64,000 nucleotides of DNA from Butyrivibrio sp. YAB3001 (GTDB lineage Bacteria > Bacillota > Clostridia > Lachnospirales > Lachnospiraceae), in contig NZ_FOKR01000019.1 of NCBI RefSeq assembly GCF_900112195.1, positions 1 to 64,000 on the forward strand, in the 5' to 3' direction. Within the stretch, counting starts at the first letter, position 1. The number at the start of each line of letters is the position of its first letter. Both the position numbers and the translations under genes were made by a program. The notes beneath the pieces are model-generated. The model saw nothing but the letters and a program-made list of their open reading frames with translations. It searched no databases and was not told where the DNA came from. Of this stretch, positions 56,381-64,000 are shown one piece after another.

Positions 56381-57040
56381 ATGAGGATACTAGAATCGAG
56401 ACTAGAAAAACACATTGAGCTTCTTAACTCTCGCTATCCTGTTCTTGAAGAAGTAAAACAAGACATCATCGATGCTTATTTGGTCATGGAAGAGTGTTAT
56501 GAACATGACGGGAAATTACTGATAGCTGGGAACGGTGGTTCAGCTGCGGATGCTGAACATATCGCAGGGGAATTAATGAAACGGTTCAAGACACCGAGAC
56601 CGGTAACGGCAGAGTTTGCGAATAAACTAAGAAATATTGATTCGGTACGTGGTGAAAATTTGGCTAGAAATCTTGAACAGAGCCTGATGGCAATACCATT
56701 AGTTGCTCATGAAGCTTTAACTACAGCGTATATAAATGATGTTGATGGACTAGGAGTATTTGCACAGCAGTTATTTGGTTTTGGTCGTGAAGGAGATGTT
56801 TTTTTAGGCATAAGTACAAGTGGGAATAGTAAGAATATTATGTCAGCGACGGTGGTGGCAAGAGCTCTTGGAATAAAGGTTATAGGGTTAACAGGTGCAA
56901 GTGGTGGAGAAATTGCTAATGTGGCTGACGTGTGTGTTAAGGTTCCGGAAAGCGAAACGTACGTCATCCAAGAATATCATTTACCAATATATCATTGTTG
57001 GTGTCTGATGTTGGAGGAAAAGTTTTTTGGAAAGGATTAA
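56381..57040 (+). CDS. gmhA: Sedoheptulose-7-phosphate isomerase
   Basis: The 219-residue SIS-domain enzyme converts sedoheptulose 7-phosphate to D-glycero-D-manno-heptose 7-phosphate, the first step of heptose synthesis. Landmarks are LLIAGNGGSAADAEHIAGEL, FLGISTSGNSKNI, VIGLTGASGGE and the C-terminal QEYHLPIYHCWC with conserved metal-binding residues. With hddA and hddC-gmhB it completes the GDP-heptose pathway within 3 kb. The next gene starts 5 bases after the stop. Confidence 0.93.
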   Translation: MRILESRLEKHIELLNSRYPVLEEVKQDIIDAYLVMEECYEHDGKLLIAGNGGSAADAEHIAGELMKRFKTPRPVTAEFANKLRNIDSVRGENLARNLEQSLMAIPLVAHEALTTAYINDVDGLGVFAQQLFGFGREGDVFLGISTSGNSKNIMSATVVARALGIKVIGLTGASGGEIANVADVCVKVPESETYVIQEYHLPIYHCWCLMLEEKFFGKD

Positions 57041-57045
57041 AACAT

Positions 57046-57525
57046 ATGGGACGATTGAGTAGATATTTATTCCTTTTGCGTGTATTTATTCATGCGGGGG
57101 GGTATAAACGAGCAGAGTTTTTGAGGGCGAAGCATTATTTTAGGGCTCAAGGAGAGCATTGCTATCTTCAGCCCTGGAATTTTGGGACTGAGCCACATTT
57201 GATTTCTTTTGGAAGTAATGTTCATGTGGCAAGCAATGTAACATTCATTAACCATGACATTACATGCATGATGTTTAACTACATGGACAAGGGACATAGA
57301 TACAGGCTCCGTCAGGGCAAAATTAATATAGGCGATAACGTTTTTATCGGTTCGAACTCAACTATTCTATACGACGTGAACATCGGAAACAATGCCATCA
57401 TCGGCGCTGGAAGTCTGGTCAACAAGGATATTCCCAGTGGAACAGTGGCTGCAGGAGTCCCGGCAAAGGTTATAGGAAACTTCGAAGATTACAGAAAGAA
57501 ATTGATAAAGGATGACAAGGAATGA
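57046..57525 (+). CDS. Hexapeptide-repeat acyltransferase (LbetaH)
   Basis: The 159-residue protein has left-handed beta-helix repeats (INIGDNVFIGSNSTILYDVN, IGNNAIIGAGSLVNKDIPSG, TVAAGVPAKVIG) typical of sugar O-acetyltransferases. The histidine in FINHDITCM may be catalytic. I start at ATG 57046 behind AAAGGA; upstream in-frame ATGs overlap gmhA. It probably acetylates a sugar of the repeat unit. Its stop overlaps the next start by 4 bases. Confidence 0.88.
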   Translation: MGRLSRYLFLLRVFIHAGGYKRAEFLRAKHYFRAQGEHCYLQPWNFGTEPHLISFGSNVHVASNVTFINHDITCMMFNYMDKGHRYRLRQGKINIGDNVFIGSNSTILYDVNIGNNAIIGAGSLVNKDIPSGTVAAGVPAKVIGNFEDYRKKLIKDDKE

Positions 57526-58637
57526 CTAAGAGAGATCCGCTCGTAGTAGCACTATACCTGCCTCAGTATTATGAGACAGAATATAACAATAAATGGTGGG
57601 AAAAAGGCTATACCGAGTGGACGGCGCTCCGTCGGGCAAAGCCATTATACAAAGGTCATAACCAACCTCGTGTTCCACTTGATCAGAATTATTATGATCT
57701 GTCTGTCCGTGACAACATCAAATGGCAGATGGATCTTGCAAAAGAATATGGCGTAGATGGTTTTGCTATTTATCAGTATTACTCTTGCGGAAATAAGCTT
57801 CTGGAAGTGCCCACAGAAATCATCCAGGATGATCCAACTCTAGACCTGCCCTTCTTCCTCTACTGGGCTAACGAGTCTTGGAAAAAGGCGTGGTTCGGTC
57901 AGGACAATACTGTTGTGTGGGAACAAAAGTATGGAAGCGAAGAAGACTGGAGAATTCAGTTCGATTATTGTCTTCAGTATTTCAAAGATGATCGATACAT
58001 AAAAATTGATGGTAAGCCTATATATGCAATTTATAATCCATGGGCCTTGCCGGACGGAGATCGATTCCTTGATCTTTGGAATGCATGGGCGAAAGATAAT
58101 GGCTTGCCCGGAATCTTCTTTGTAAAAAATATAGGTAGCCATGACAGAGATACATTAGGAAAATGGTCTGCCAAGATAACCAGAGAGCCAAACTACACGT
58201 TTGCCCATGATGAAGGATTATTAGAGAAAGTTTATAGGGTTGGAACGACAAGAATTATTGATTTTCTAAATAGAAAAATCCTCATTGAGCGAGGAAAGGG
58301 AATTGTTCAATTAAAACGATCCTATGATGTTATGTGGGAGAAGATTCTGAACAGGAACAATCAAGATGGACATACCATCCTTGGTTGCTTTTCTGATTGG
58401 GATAATTCCCCACGTAAAAGCTATAATTCCCTAATTATGCAGGGAGCATCTCCAGAAAAGTTTAAAAACTACTTCTCAAGATTATTGAAGAAGGCCAAAC
58501 AGATTCATTCACCGATGGTCGTGATAAATGCCTGGAATGAATGGGCTGAAGGCGCTTATCTTGAGCCGGATAAAAGATATGGCTATGGATATCTTGAGGC
58601 AATAAAAGCAGCAAAAACAGAAACTACTACTATTTAG
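57522..58637 (+). CDS. WbsX/GH99-like glycan protein
   Basis: The 371-residue protein is of the WbsX type with a glycoside hydrolase 99-like fold: ALYLPQYYETEYNNKWWEKG, TEWTALRRAKPLYKGHNQPR, YWANESWKKAWFG and the C-terminal VINAWNEWAEGAYLEPDKRY. Family members occur in O-antigen and EPS loci and may act as glycosyltransferases or endo-acting glycan enzymes; the activity is not settled. No signal peptide is seen, so it should work in the cytoplasm. A paralogue is encoded at 59926-61038. Confidence 0.88.
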   Translation: MTKRDPLVVALYLPQYYETEYNNKWWEKGYTEWTALRRAKPLYKGHNQPRVPLDQNYYDLSVRDNIKWQMDLAKEYGVDGFAIYQYYSCGNKLLEVPTEIIQDDPTLDLPFFLYWANESWKKAWFGQDNTVVWEQKYGSEEDWRIQFDYCLQYFKDDRYIKIDGKPIYAIYNPWALPDGDRFLDLWNAWAKDNGLPGIFFVKNIGSHDRDTLGKWSAKITREPNYTFAHDEGLLEKVYRVGTTRIIDFLNRKILIERGKGIVQLKRSYDVMWEKILNRNNQDGHTILGCFSDWDNSPRKSYNSLIMQGASPEKFKNYFSRLLKKAKQIHSPMVVINAWNEWAEGAYLEPDKRYGYGYLEAIKAAKTETTTI

Positions 58638-58645
58638 AGAGTGAA

Positions 58646-59884
58646 ATGCGAATGAAGGTACGAGCAGATAAATTTGGGAAATATATTTTCTTGTTATACG
58701 TATTCTTAGTATTGTCCCTTCCTGATGGTATCAAGAATATGACGTGCCTTTATAAAATGTCAACTAGAGGCTTACCGATACTTTATACCTATAATTATTA
58801 CTTTTCATTTCTTGAAATCCCGATTATTTTGGTGGGACTATATGTTTATAGGGCAAGTATTATTATCCGATTTGGAAAGATTATTGTGGTTGTTGCCCTT
58901 TTGAACATCATTTATGCTGTTATCGGCATGGAAATGAATATTGTTTCTATTAACAGCTATGAATTGTTCCTCCTTCTACTTACAGGCTTTTCAACGGCGT
59001 CAATAGTAATGTGGGTGGCTGATGATTTGCATGAATTGGAAAAGATTTTAGACTGGTTTATCCTACTACAATTTTTGCTGCAAATTGTCAGCGCAATTTC
59101 TGGGGCGTCTGGTGCTGATGGACGATATGCCGCAATCGGTATGGGAAGCGGAGCGACTGCAAGCTTGGCAGCGGCATACTTGCTGTGGGCACTGTTTTGC
59201 AGAACATCAAAAACATGGTGGCCTCCAATTGTATACTCCATTCTTTCCATAATTCTAAGCGGGTCAAGAGCAAATTTTCTTGCATTTATATTTATAGCTG
59301 TTGTGTTTTCGGGCCGTTTAATTCGCAGACAAATTCGACAGGGAAATAAAAGAAATGTTCAGCTGATTATATTGATAGGATTAGCAGTACTGGCTTTGGC
59401 AATATACTTTGGTTATCAACGTGGTATGTCAGAATTGCTTGCCAGATTTACAAATCTATTTCAAGGTAGTTTTGTTAGTAATGTTCAAGAGGACGCGTCT
59501 TATCTCGGAAGATTAAGAAGCTTCCAGGGAAGTATGCGTATTCTACAGCGGCATCCATTTGGTATACCATTTTCAATCTATGCAATAGAATATTACTCGG
59601 CTTACACTTTTAGTATGGAGTATCCACATTCAACACTACTAAGTTATATCCTTTTGTGGTCACCGGTGGTCGCAGCTTTTTGTGTGTTTTATTTGGTCAG
59701 ACTTATGACGAGATGTTTTAAGAGAAAATTGGATGACGGGATTTATCTGCTTTACTATCTTGCCATGATTATTTTTTACGGGTCACCGGTGTTATATTCT
59801 AAGGCCTATGCGTTTACTCTCATAATAATTTCTTACATTGTAGTGAAAATGCGGTTTGCTGATAACGGAGAGCAATATGATTGA
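58646..59884 (+). CDS. wzy: O-antigen/EPS polymerase (Wzy-like)
   Basis: The 412-residue membrane protein has about 11 hydrophobic segments and a large hydrophilic loop (about 265-320) before the last helices. The segment IILSGSRANFLAFIFIAVVF and the loop with RHPFGIP and YPHSTLLSYIL are typical of Wzy/WaaL proteins. It should polymerise lipid-linked repeat units outside the membrane, following flippase action. Sequence identity in this family is always low, so the call rests on topology, short motifs and context between glycan genes. Confidence 0.78.
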   Translation: MRMKVRADKFGKYIFLLYVFLVLSLPDGIKNMTCLYKMSTRGLPILYTYNYYFSFLEIPIILVGLYVYRASIIIRFGKIIVVVALLNIIYAVIGMEMNIVSINSYELFLLLLTGFSTASIVMWVADDLHELEKILDWFILLQFLLQIVSAISGASGADGRYAAIGMGSGATASLAAAYLLWALFCRTSKTWWPPIVYSILSIILSGSRANFLAFIFIAVVFSGRLIRRQIRQGNKRNVQLIILIGLAVLALAIYFGYQRGMSELLARFTNLFQGSFVSNVQEDASYLGRLRSFQGSMRILQRHPFGIPFSIYAIEYYSAYTFSMEYPHSTLLSYILLWSPVVAAFCVFYLVRLMTRCFKRKLDDGIYLLYYLAMIIFYGSPVLYSKAYAFTLIIISYIVVKMRFADNGEQYD

Positions 59885-59925
59885 CGTATGATTGATGAAG
59901 AACAGAAATCAGGAGTTAATGAACA

Positions 59926-61038
59926 ATGAAACTAATTGCCTTTTATCTTCCTCAATTTCACACTTTCCCGGAAAACGACGAGTGGTGGGGAAAGGGCTTT
60001 ACAGAATGGACTAATACAAGAAAAGGGAAACCTGTATTTCATGGGCATTATCAGCCGCATACTCCTTTGAATGAGAATTATTATGACCTCGTTCTCGATA
60101 AGAGTGTATTGCCTAAACAAATCAAAATGGCAAAAGATTACGGAGTCGATGGCTTTTGCTATTATCACTACTGGTTTGCAAATGGCAAAAAACTCATGGA
60201 AAAACCAATCGAGCGAATGCTTGCTGATAAAACACTGGATATGCCATTTTGCCTATGCTGGGCAAATGAAAACTGGTCCAGAAGGTGGGATGGAAGTGAA
60301 GAATCTATCCTAATGGCACAGGATTATGGGGATAAGCAAGGCTGGATTGATCACTTCAATTATCTGCTGAAGTTTTTTGAAGATGATAGGTATATGAGAG
60401 ATGAACAGGGAAGACCAATTCTGTTGGTTTATAAGCCCCAGCTGATAGATACGCTTGATGATCTGCTTGCTTGTTGGCGGGAGCTTGCAAAAAACGCTGG
60501 GCTTCCCGGAATCTGTATTGCCTGTCAATACCCACAGTATGGAGAACAAATCGAGAAAAAATTTGACTACCATATTGAGTTCGAGCCATCTGCAACAACA
60601 GGCATTCCGGGAGAGAGTTTTGCGAAAGCATGGAAAATATCACCAAAATATGCTCTGGAAGTTGGGATGACTAAACTGCTACAAGCAACGAAGGTAAGGT
60701 CTTATAAAAAATATAGCTATAAAGATGCAGTTGAGGCTTCAATTAGACGACCGTTACATAACAGCAGAGAATGGCTCGGTGTCTTTACAGGTTGGGACAA
60801 TACTGCACGCAGAGGGAAAAATGGTATCATTTATCACAACTCCACACCAGAGCTATTTGAGGAGTATGTTGAAAAACAGCTGATAAAATCATTAAGAGCT
60901 GGACAAGAGGGTGTTCTGTTTATCAATGCATGGAACGAGTGGGCGGAAGGAGCGCATCTTGAACCGGATGAGAAATATGGAATGAGATATCTTGAGGCTT
61001 TGCGGAGAGCGAAGAATAAGGTTTTAAAAGAGAGGTAA
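59926..61038 (+). CDS. WbsX/GH99-like glycan protein, second copy
   Basis: The 370-residue protein parallels the product of 57522-58637: IAFYLPQFHTFPENDEWWGK, GFTEWTNTRKGKPVFHGHYQ, CWANENWSRRWDGSEES and FINAWNEWAEGAHLEPDEKY. The two differ strongly in the middle part, so they probably act on different linkages rather than being a recent duplication. Cytoplasmic, no signal peptide. It lies between the polymerase and the TagB/F-like gene. Confidence 0.88.
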   Translation: MKLIAFYLPQFHTFPENDEWWGKGFTEWTNTRKGKPVFHGHYQPHTPLNENYYDLVLDKSVLPKQIKMAKDYGVDGFCYYHYWFANGKKLMEKPIERMLADKTLDMPFCLCWANENWSRRWDGSEESILMAQDYGDKQGWIDHFNYLLKFFEDDRYMRDEQGRPILLVYKPQLIDTLDDLLACWRELAKNAGLPGICIACQYPQYGEQIEKKFDYHIEFEPSATTGIPGESFAKAWKISPKYALEVGMTKLLQATKVRSYKKYSYKDAVEASIRRPLHNSREWLGVFTGWDNTARRGKNGIIYHNSTPELFEEYVEKQLIKSLRAGQEGVLFINAWNEWAEGAHLEPDEKYGMRYLEALRRAKNKVLKER

Positions 61039-61049
61039 GGGGTTCGCAT

Positions 61050-62282
61050 ATGAGCGCATTATCAGGGGCTATTAACAGACTAAAGACGATATTTTCTAAC
61101 ATCTGGGTTGGAATAGAAAGTGGTGTTTTGCACCGTGACAAGAATGTCGTCTTGTTTGGAGCCTGGATGGGCGCGAAATTTGCTGATAATTCTCGGTTTT
61201 TATTTCAGTATCTTTCGAGAAATCAAGAGTCTCTTGGCTTGAAGAAAGTCATCTGGGTTACAAGAAATGAAGAAGTTAATGCCTTGTTGAACAACTTAGG
61301 ATATGAGTCATATCTGTGTGGAACAAAAGAAAGCAGATATTGGCATTTGAAGGCAGGCACTCATATCGTGTGTAATGCGACGAATCGTCAAGGGCATGAT
61401 GCAGACATAGATATTCAGTATTCCTGGGGTGCAAGGAAAATTCAGCTTTGGCACGGCGTAGGAATGAAATCGGTCGGAGCTATTGCCAATGAGCATATAT
61501 CTGTTGGTGGAAGCTTCTGGAGCCAGTTAAAGTCAAACAGAAACTTGAACATGCTAATGTCTGAAGGAGGATGGGGCGAAGCGTATTTCCTTACAACCAG
61601 TCCGGTAAAACTAAAAGTATGCCAGGCAATTGCTGCATGTAGTGAGGAAAGTATGTTCATTTCCAGCTATCCTCGAAACTGTGAGTGCGTAGAATTGCTG
61701 CCGCGAGAAAGTGAAGTAATTAACATAGTTAAAGCATTTAAAGGTGCTGTTTTTTATCTTCCGACATTTAGGAAGGATTACAGTGCATATGTACATCCGC
61801 TGACGGATGCCGGGGTTAAACAGTTCCTGCTCGATAACAACTTCTTGTGGATTGAAAAACCTCACAGTGCATCGACGTTTCAGTATCAGGATTTCAGTAT
61901 CAAAAACGTATTGTTTTTAGATTCTGATTTCGATGTAAATGTTTTGTATCCTTTTGTTTCCACCGTTATGTCGGATTATTCCTCAGCCGTATTTGATGCT
62001 GTGTACAGGCACATTCCTGTGATTATGTTCACACCTGATCTGGAACAATTCAAGGGTGGAAACATCGGATTAACCTTCGATGTTGAAGCGAATTGTGCTT
62101 CCGTAATTACCAGAACAATACCAGAAACCATCCAGATGCTCGAGGAAATATCTATTTCAACCTATTTCAACAAACCTGGAATAACCGAATTTTATGACCG
62201 ATATCTAAGGGAATTCTGGAATAATACAAAAGCTACTTATGACCAGATTTGGAATGATATAAGAAAAAAAGCAAACCTGTAA
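61050..62282 (+). CDS. CDP-glycerol glycerophosphotransferase family protein (TagB/TagF-like)
   Basis: The 410-residue peripheral membrane GT-B protein has KIQLWHGVGMKSVG and the C-terminal TVMSDYSSAVFDAVYRHIPV, the nucleotide-binding block of TagB/TagF. It may transfer glycerol phosphate (or another polyol phosphate) from a CDP donor to the glycan. No tagD-like cytidylyltransferase is in the window. Its presence suggests a phosphodiester-containing polymer. Confidence 0.88.
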   Translation: MSALSGAINRLKTIFSNIWVGIESGVLHRDKNVVLFGAWMGAKFADNSRFLFQYLSRNQESLGLKKVIWVTRNEEVNALLNNLGYESYLCGTKESRYWHLKAGTHIVCNATNRQGHDADIDIQYSWGARKIQLWHGVGMKSVGAIANEHISVGGSFWSQLKSNRNLNMLMSEGGWGEAYFLTTSPVKLKVCQAIAACSEESMFISSYPRNCECVELLPRESEVINIVKAFKGAVFYLPTFRKDYSAYVHPLTDAGVKQFLLDNNFLWIEKPHSASTFQYQDFSIKNVLFLDSDFDVNVLYPFVSTVMSDYSSAVFDAVYRHIPVIMFTPDLEQFKGGNIGLTFDVEANCASVITRTIPETIQMLEEISISTYFNKPGITEFYDRYLREFWNNTKATYDQIWNDIRKKANL

Positions 62283-62313
62283 AGTCATTTTACGGTATGA
62301 GCGGAGAATATCA

Positions 62314-63771
62314 ATGGCAAATAACAAATCGCTCTCCAAGGGCGGAATGTACTATTTAATATATAACGTACTGAACTTGGCATTTCCGTTTGTTAACGGA
62401 ATATATGTAGCCAGAGTCCTATTACCAGCGAGTATAGGTGCTGTAGCTGCTGCGCAGAACTTTGCTCAGTATTTTATCATTCTTGCTTTTCTTGGAATCC
62501 CAACATACGGCCTTAGAGAAATAGCAAAAGCGCGGAATAATCAAGAAGAAAGAAGTAAAGTATATTCTGAGCTATTTATTATTAACCTGATATCAACTAT
62601 AACGTTTCTTACTGTATACACAGTATTGATTTTAATTATCCCAGCATACAGAAATGAACTGGCTCTTTATTTGATAGCGGGCATCTCGGTAGCATTAAAC
62701 GCTATTAATATCTCATGGCTATATGAGGGCATGGAAGAATTCAAGTTTATTTCTATGCGTAATCTTGCTTTTAAAACAGTGGCTTTTCTTCTTCTAATTT
62801 TTCTTGTTAGAGATGAAAGCGACATTTACATATATGCATTTATTTCTGTTATCAGCTACGCCGGGAATTATATCGTAAACATGATCTATTCGCCCAGGTA
62901 TGTAAAGCTTACAACAAAGGGGCTGAATCTGAGACGCCATATGAAATCCATCTTGTATCTTGTGGCTGTGAATTTGGCTATTGAGCTTTACTCACTGATG
63001 GATGTAACAATGATGAACTTCATGTGCGGTAAGGATAGCATTGCATTTTATAAATATGGTTACCAGATCGAGAAAATGCTCCTGCAAGTCGTGAACACCT
63101 TTACGATTGTACTGATTCCACGGATATCCTTCTATTATAAAGAGAAAAAAATTGATGAGTTCAACCGAATGATTTCAAAGGCGTTGAAGCTGATTATAAT
63201 CACTTCCATTCCTATGATGGTTGGCATATATTTCACATCGGATTTCCTAATGGTAAAGATGTATGGTGCGCAATATGTTACCTCTGCCCTGATCCTTAAG
63301 ATGTTCTCCTCACTGCTCCTAATATCTCCCGTAGGTTACCTTCTCGGTTCTAGAGTGCTTTTAGTGACGGGACATGAAAACTTGATGATCGTTAGTGTCG
63401 GTATTGGGGCACTTGTAAATCTGATAGGAAATGCTCTGCTTATTCCGCGATATGCAGAGTTCGGTGCTACAGTTGCTTCGATTATCAGTGAGATAGTCGT
63501 TATGTTGGTCTATGTCAATCTGGGAAAGAAGCATTTCAAACTGGAGGGAATTCCACAGACAGCAATAAAGGTTTTGTTTTCAGCTGTCCTTATGGGTGTT
63601 TACCTGTTTGCATGCTCATTGCTCCCTGTTAATCCCTGGATTGTACTAATGCTTCAAGTGGCAGGAGCGGTAGCAATATACTTTATAGTCCTGATCGTAG
63701 CAAAAGAGAATGTCGTTGTCGAGTATGCACAGATAGCGGCCAGAAAAGGAAAAGCATTGATTCGACGTTGA
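62314..63771 (+). CDS. wzx: Oligosaccharide flippase (Wzx-like)
   Basis: The 485-residue membrane protein has about 14 hydrophobic segments and belongs to the polysaccharide transport (PST/MVF) family. Typical blocks are YLIYNVLNLAFPFVNGIYVA, LPASIGAVAAAQNFAQYFII and FLGIPTYGLREIAKARNN. It should flip the undecaprenyl-linked repeat unit outward for the polymerase encoded at 58646-59884. GAGCGGAG precedes the start. Confidence 0.9.
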   Translation: MANNKSLSKGGMYYLIYNVLNLAFPFVNGIYVARVLLPASIGAVAAAQNFAQYFIILAFLGIPTYGLREIAKARNNQEERSKVYSELFIINLISTITFLTVYTVLILIIPAYRNELALYLIAGISVALNAINISWLYEGMEEFKFISMRNLAFKTVAFLLLIFLVRDESDIYIYAFISVISYAGNYIVNMIYSPRYVKLTTKGLNLRRHMKSILYLVAVNLAIELYSLMDVTMMNFMCGKDSIAFYKYGYQIEKMLLQVVNTFTIVLIPRISFYYKEKKIDEFNRMISKALKLIIITSIPMMVGIYFTSDFLMVKMYGAQYVTSALILKMFSSLLLISPVGYLLGSRVLLVTGHENLMIVSVGIGALVNLIGNALLIPRYAEFGATVASIISEIVVMLVYVNLGKKHFKLEGIPQTAIKVLFSAVLMGVYLFACSLLPVNPWIVLMLQVAGAVAIYFIVLIVAKENVVVEYAQIAARKGKALIRR

Positions 63772-63796
63772 GATTAGATGAAAAGGGGATATACCG

Positions 63797-64000
63797 ATGG
63801 ACTTTTCTGCATTGTACAACAAATCAATAATGATTACTGGCGCGACCGGCATGATCGGTCAGAATATTGTTTCCTATATCAGGCGGCTGAATGAAAAGAA
63901 AAACGCAGCGATAACAATCATCGCTCATGGTCGCAGCGAAGAAAAGCTAAAAGCGCTGTATGGAGAATACCTGAATGAGGCACTGTTCAAAACAACAATC
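63797..64000 (+). CDS. NAD-dependent epimerase/dehydratase, N-terminal part (runs off window)
   Basis: ATG 63797, behind AAAAGGGG, opens a frame of 68 codons to the window edge. SIMITGATGMIGQNIVSYIR is the Rossmann NAD(P)-binding start of an extended SDR, with the following HGRSEEKL where the cofactor ribose is bound. It probably makes a nucleotide sugar for the locus; the substrate cannot be told from the fragment. Confidence 0.8.
   Translation, partial: MDFSALYNKSIMITGATGMIGQNIVSYIRRLNEKKNAAITIIAHGRSEEKLKALYGEYLNEALFKTTI

Overview
The window looks like part of a secondary replicon (chromid or megaplasmid) of a low-G+C anaerobic Firmicute of the Lachnospiraceae, most likely Butyrivibrio or a close relative. 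This is an inference from protein style (diguanylate cyclases, DUF3048, HddA/HddC-type EPS genes, MATE pumps), strong AGGAGG ribosome binding sites, and a plasmid-type replication region beside chromosome-style genes (sbcCD, manA, HU). No rRNA, tRNA or CRISPR array was seen.

Layout. 1-1171: end of an IS110-family element abutting a MATE pump gene that has lost its 5' part. 1181-5950: two GGDEF proteins and an orphan lipoprotein solute-binding protein. 6235-7997: nickel genes larC and hypA. 8031-17532: replication and partition block. It has a DUF815 AAA+ ATPase, a RepB/Rep_3 initiator (minus strand), a 1.6 kb array of 22 recognisable iterons, about 3.1 kb of extremely AT-rich non-coding DNA, parA, an unusual ribbon-helix-helix ParA partner, and HU. 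17696-26078: MATE pump, manA, sbcD-sbcC, a 50-residue basic protein and a DUF3048 protein.

26332-38966 is the most striking coding region: eight tightly packed co-directional genes. They encode a STAS protein, a glycosyltransferase-2 fused to a GH3-type acyl-adenylating/amide synthetase domain, an acyltransferase-3, a two-gene asymmetric ABC exporter, a second GT2, a condensation-fold acyltransferase, and a third GT2 fused to a condensation-fold acyltransferase. I read this as an undescribed assembly and export line for a glycosylated, acylated or amidated surface or secreted molecule. The product cannot be deduced.

39120-48070: MATE pump, a MotA/MotB-like (ZorAB-like) pair, a vWA lipoprotein / ECF sigma / anti-sigma operon with RNA structure over the sigma start site, a HigBA-type module whose toxin is internally deleted, and a second XRE regulator. 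48345-48470 looks like an unassigned structured small RNA ending in a terminator.

48829-64000: a surface polysaccharide locus running off the window. It holds a deacetylase, an acetyltransferase, GT4, a complete GDP-D-glycero-D-manno-heptose set (gmhA, hddA, and a fused hddC-gmhB), an SDR that may modify the GDP-sugar, a hexapeptide acetyltransferase, two WbsX/GH99-like proteins, a Wzy-like polymerase, a TagB/TagF-like transferase, a Wzx flippase and the start of another SDR.
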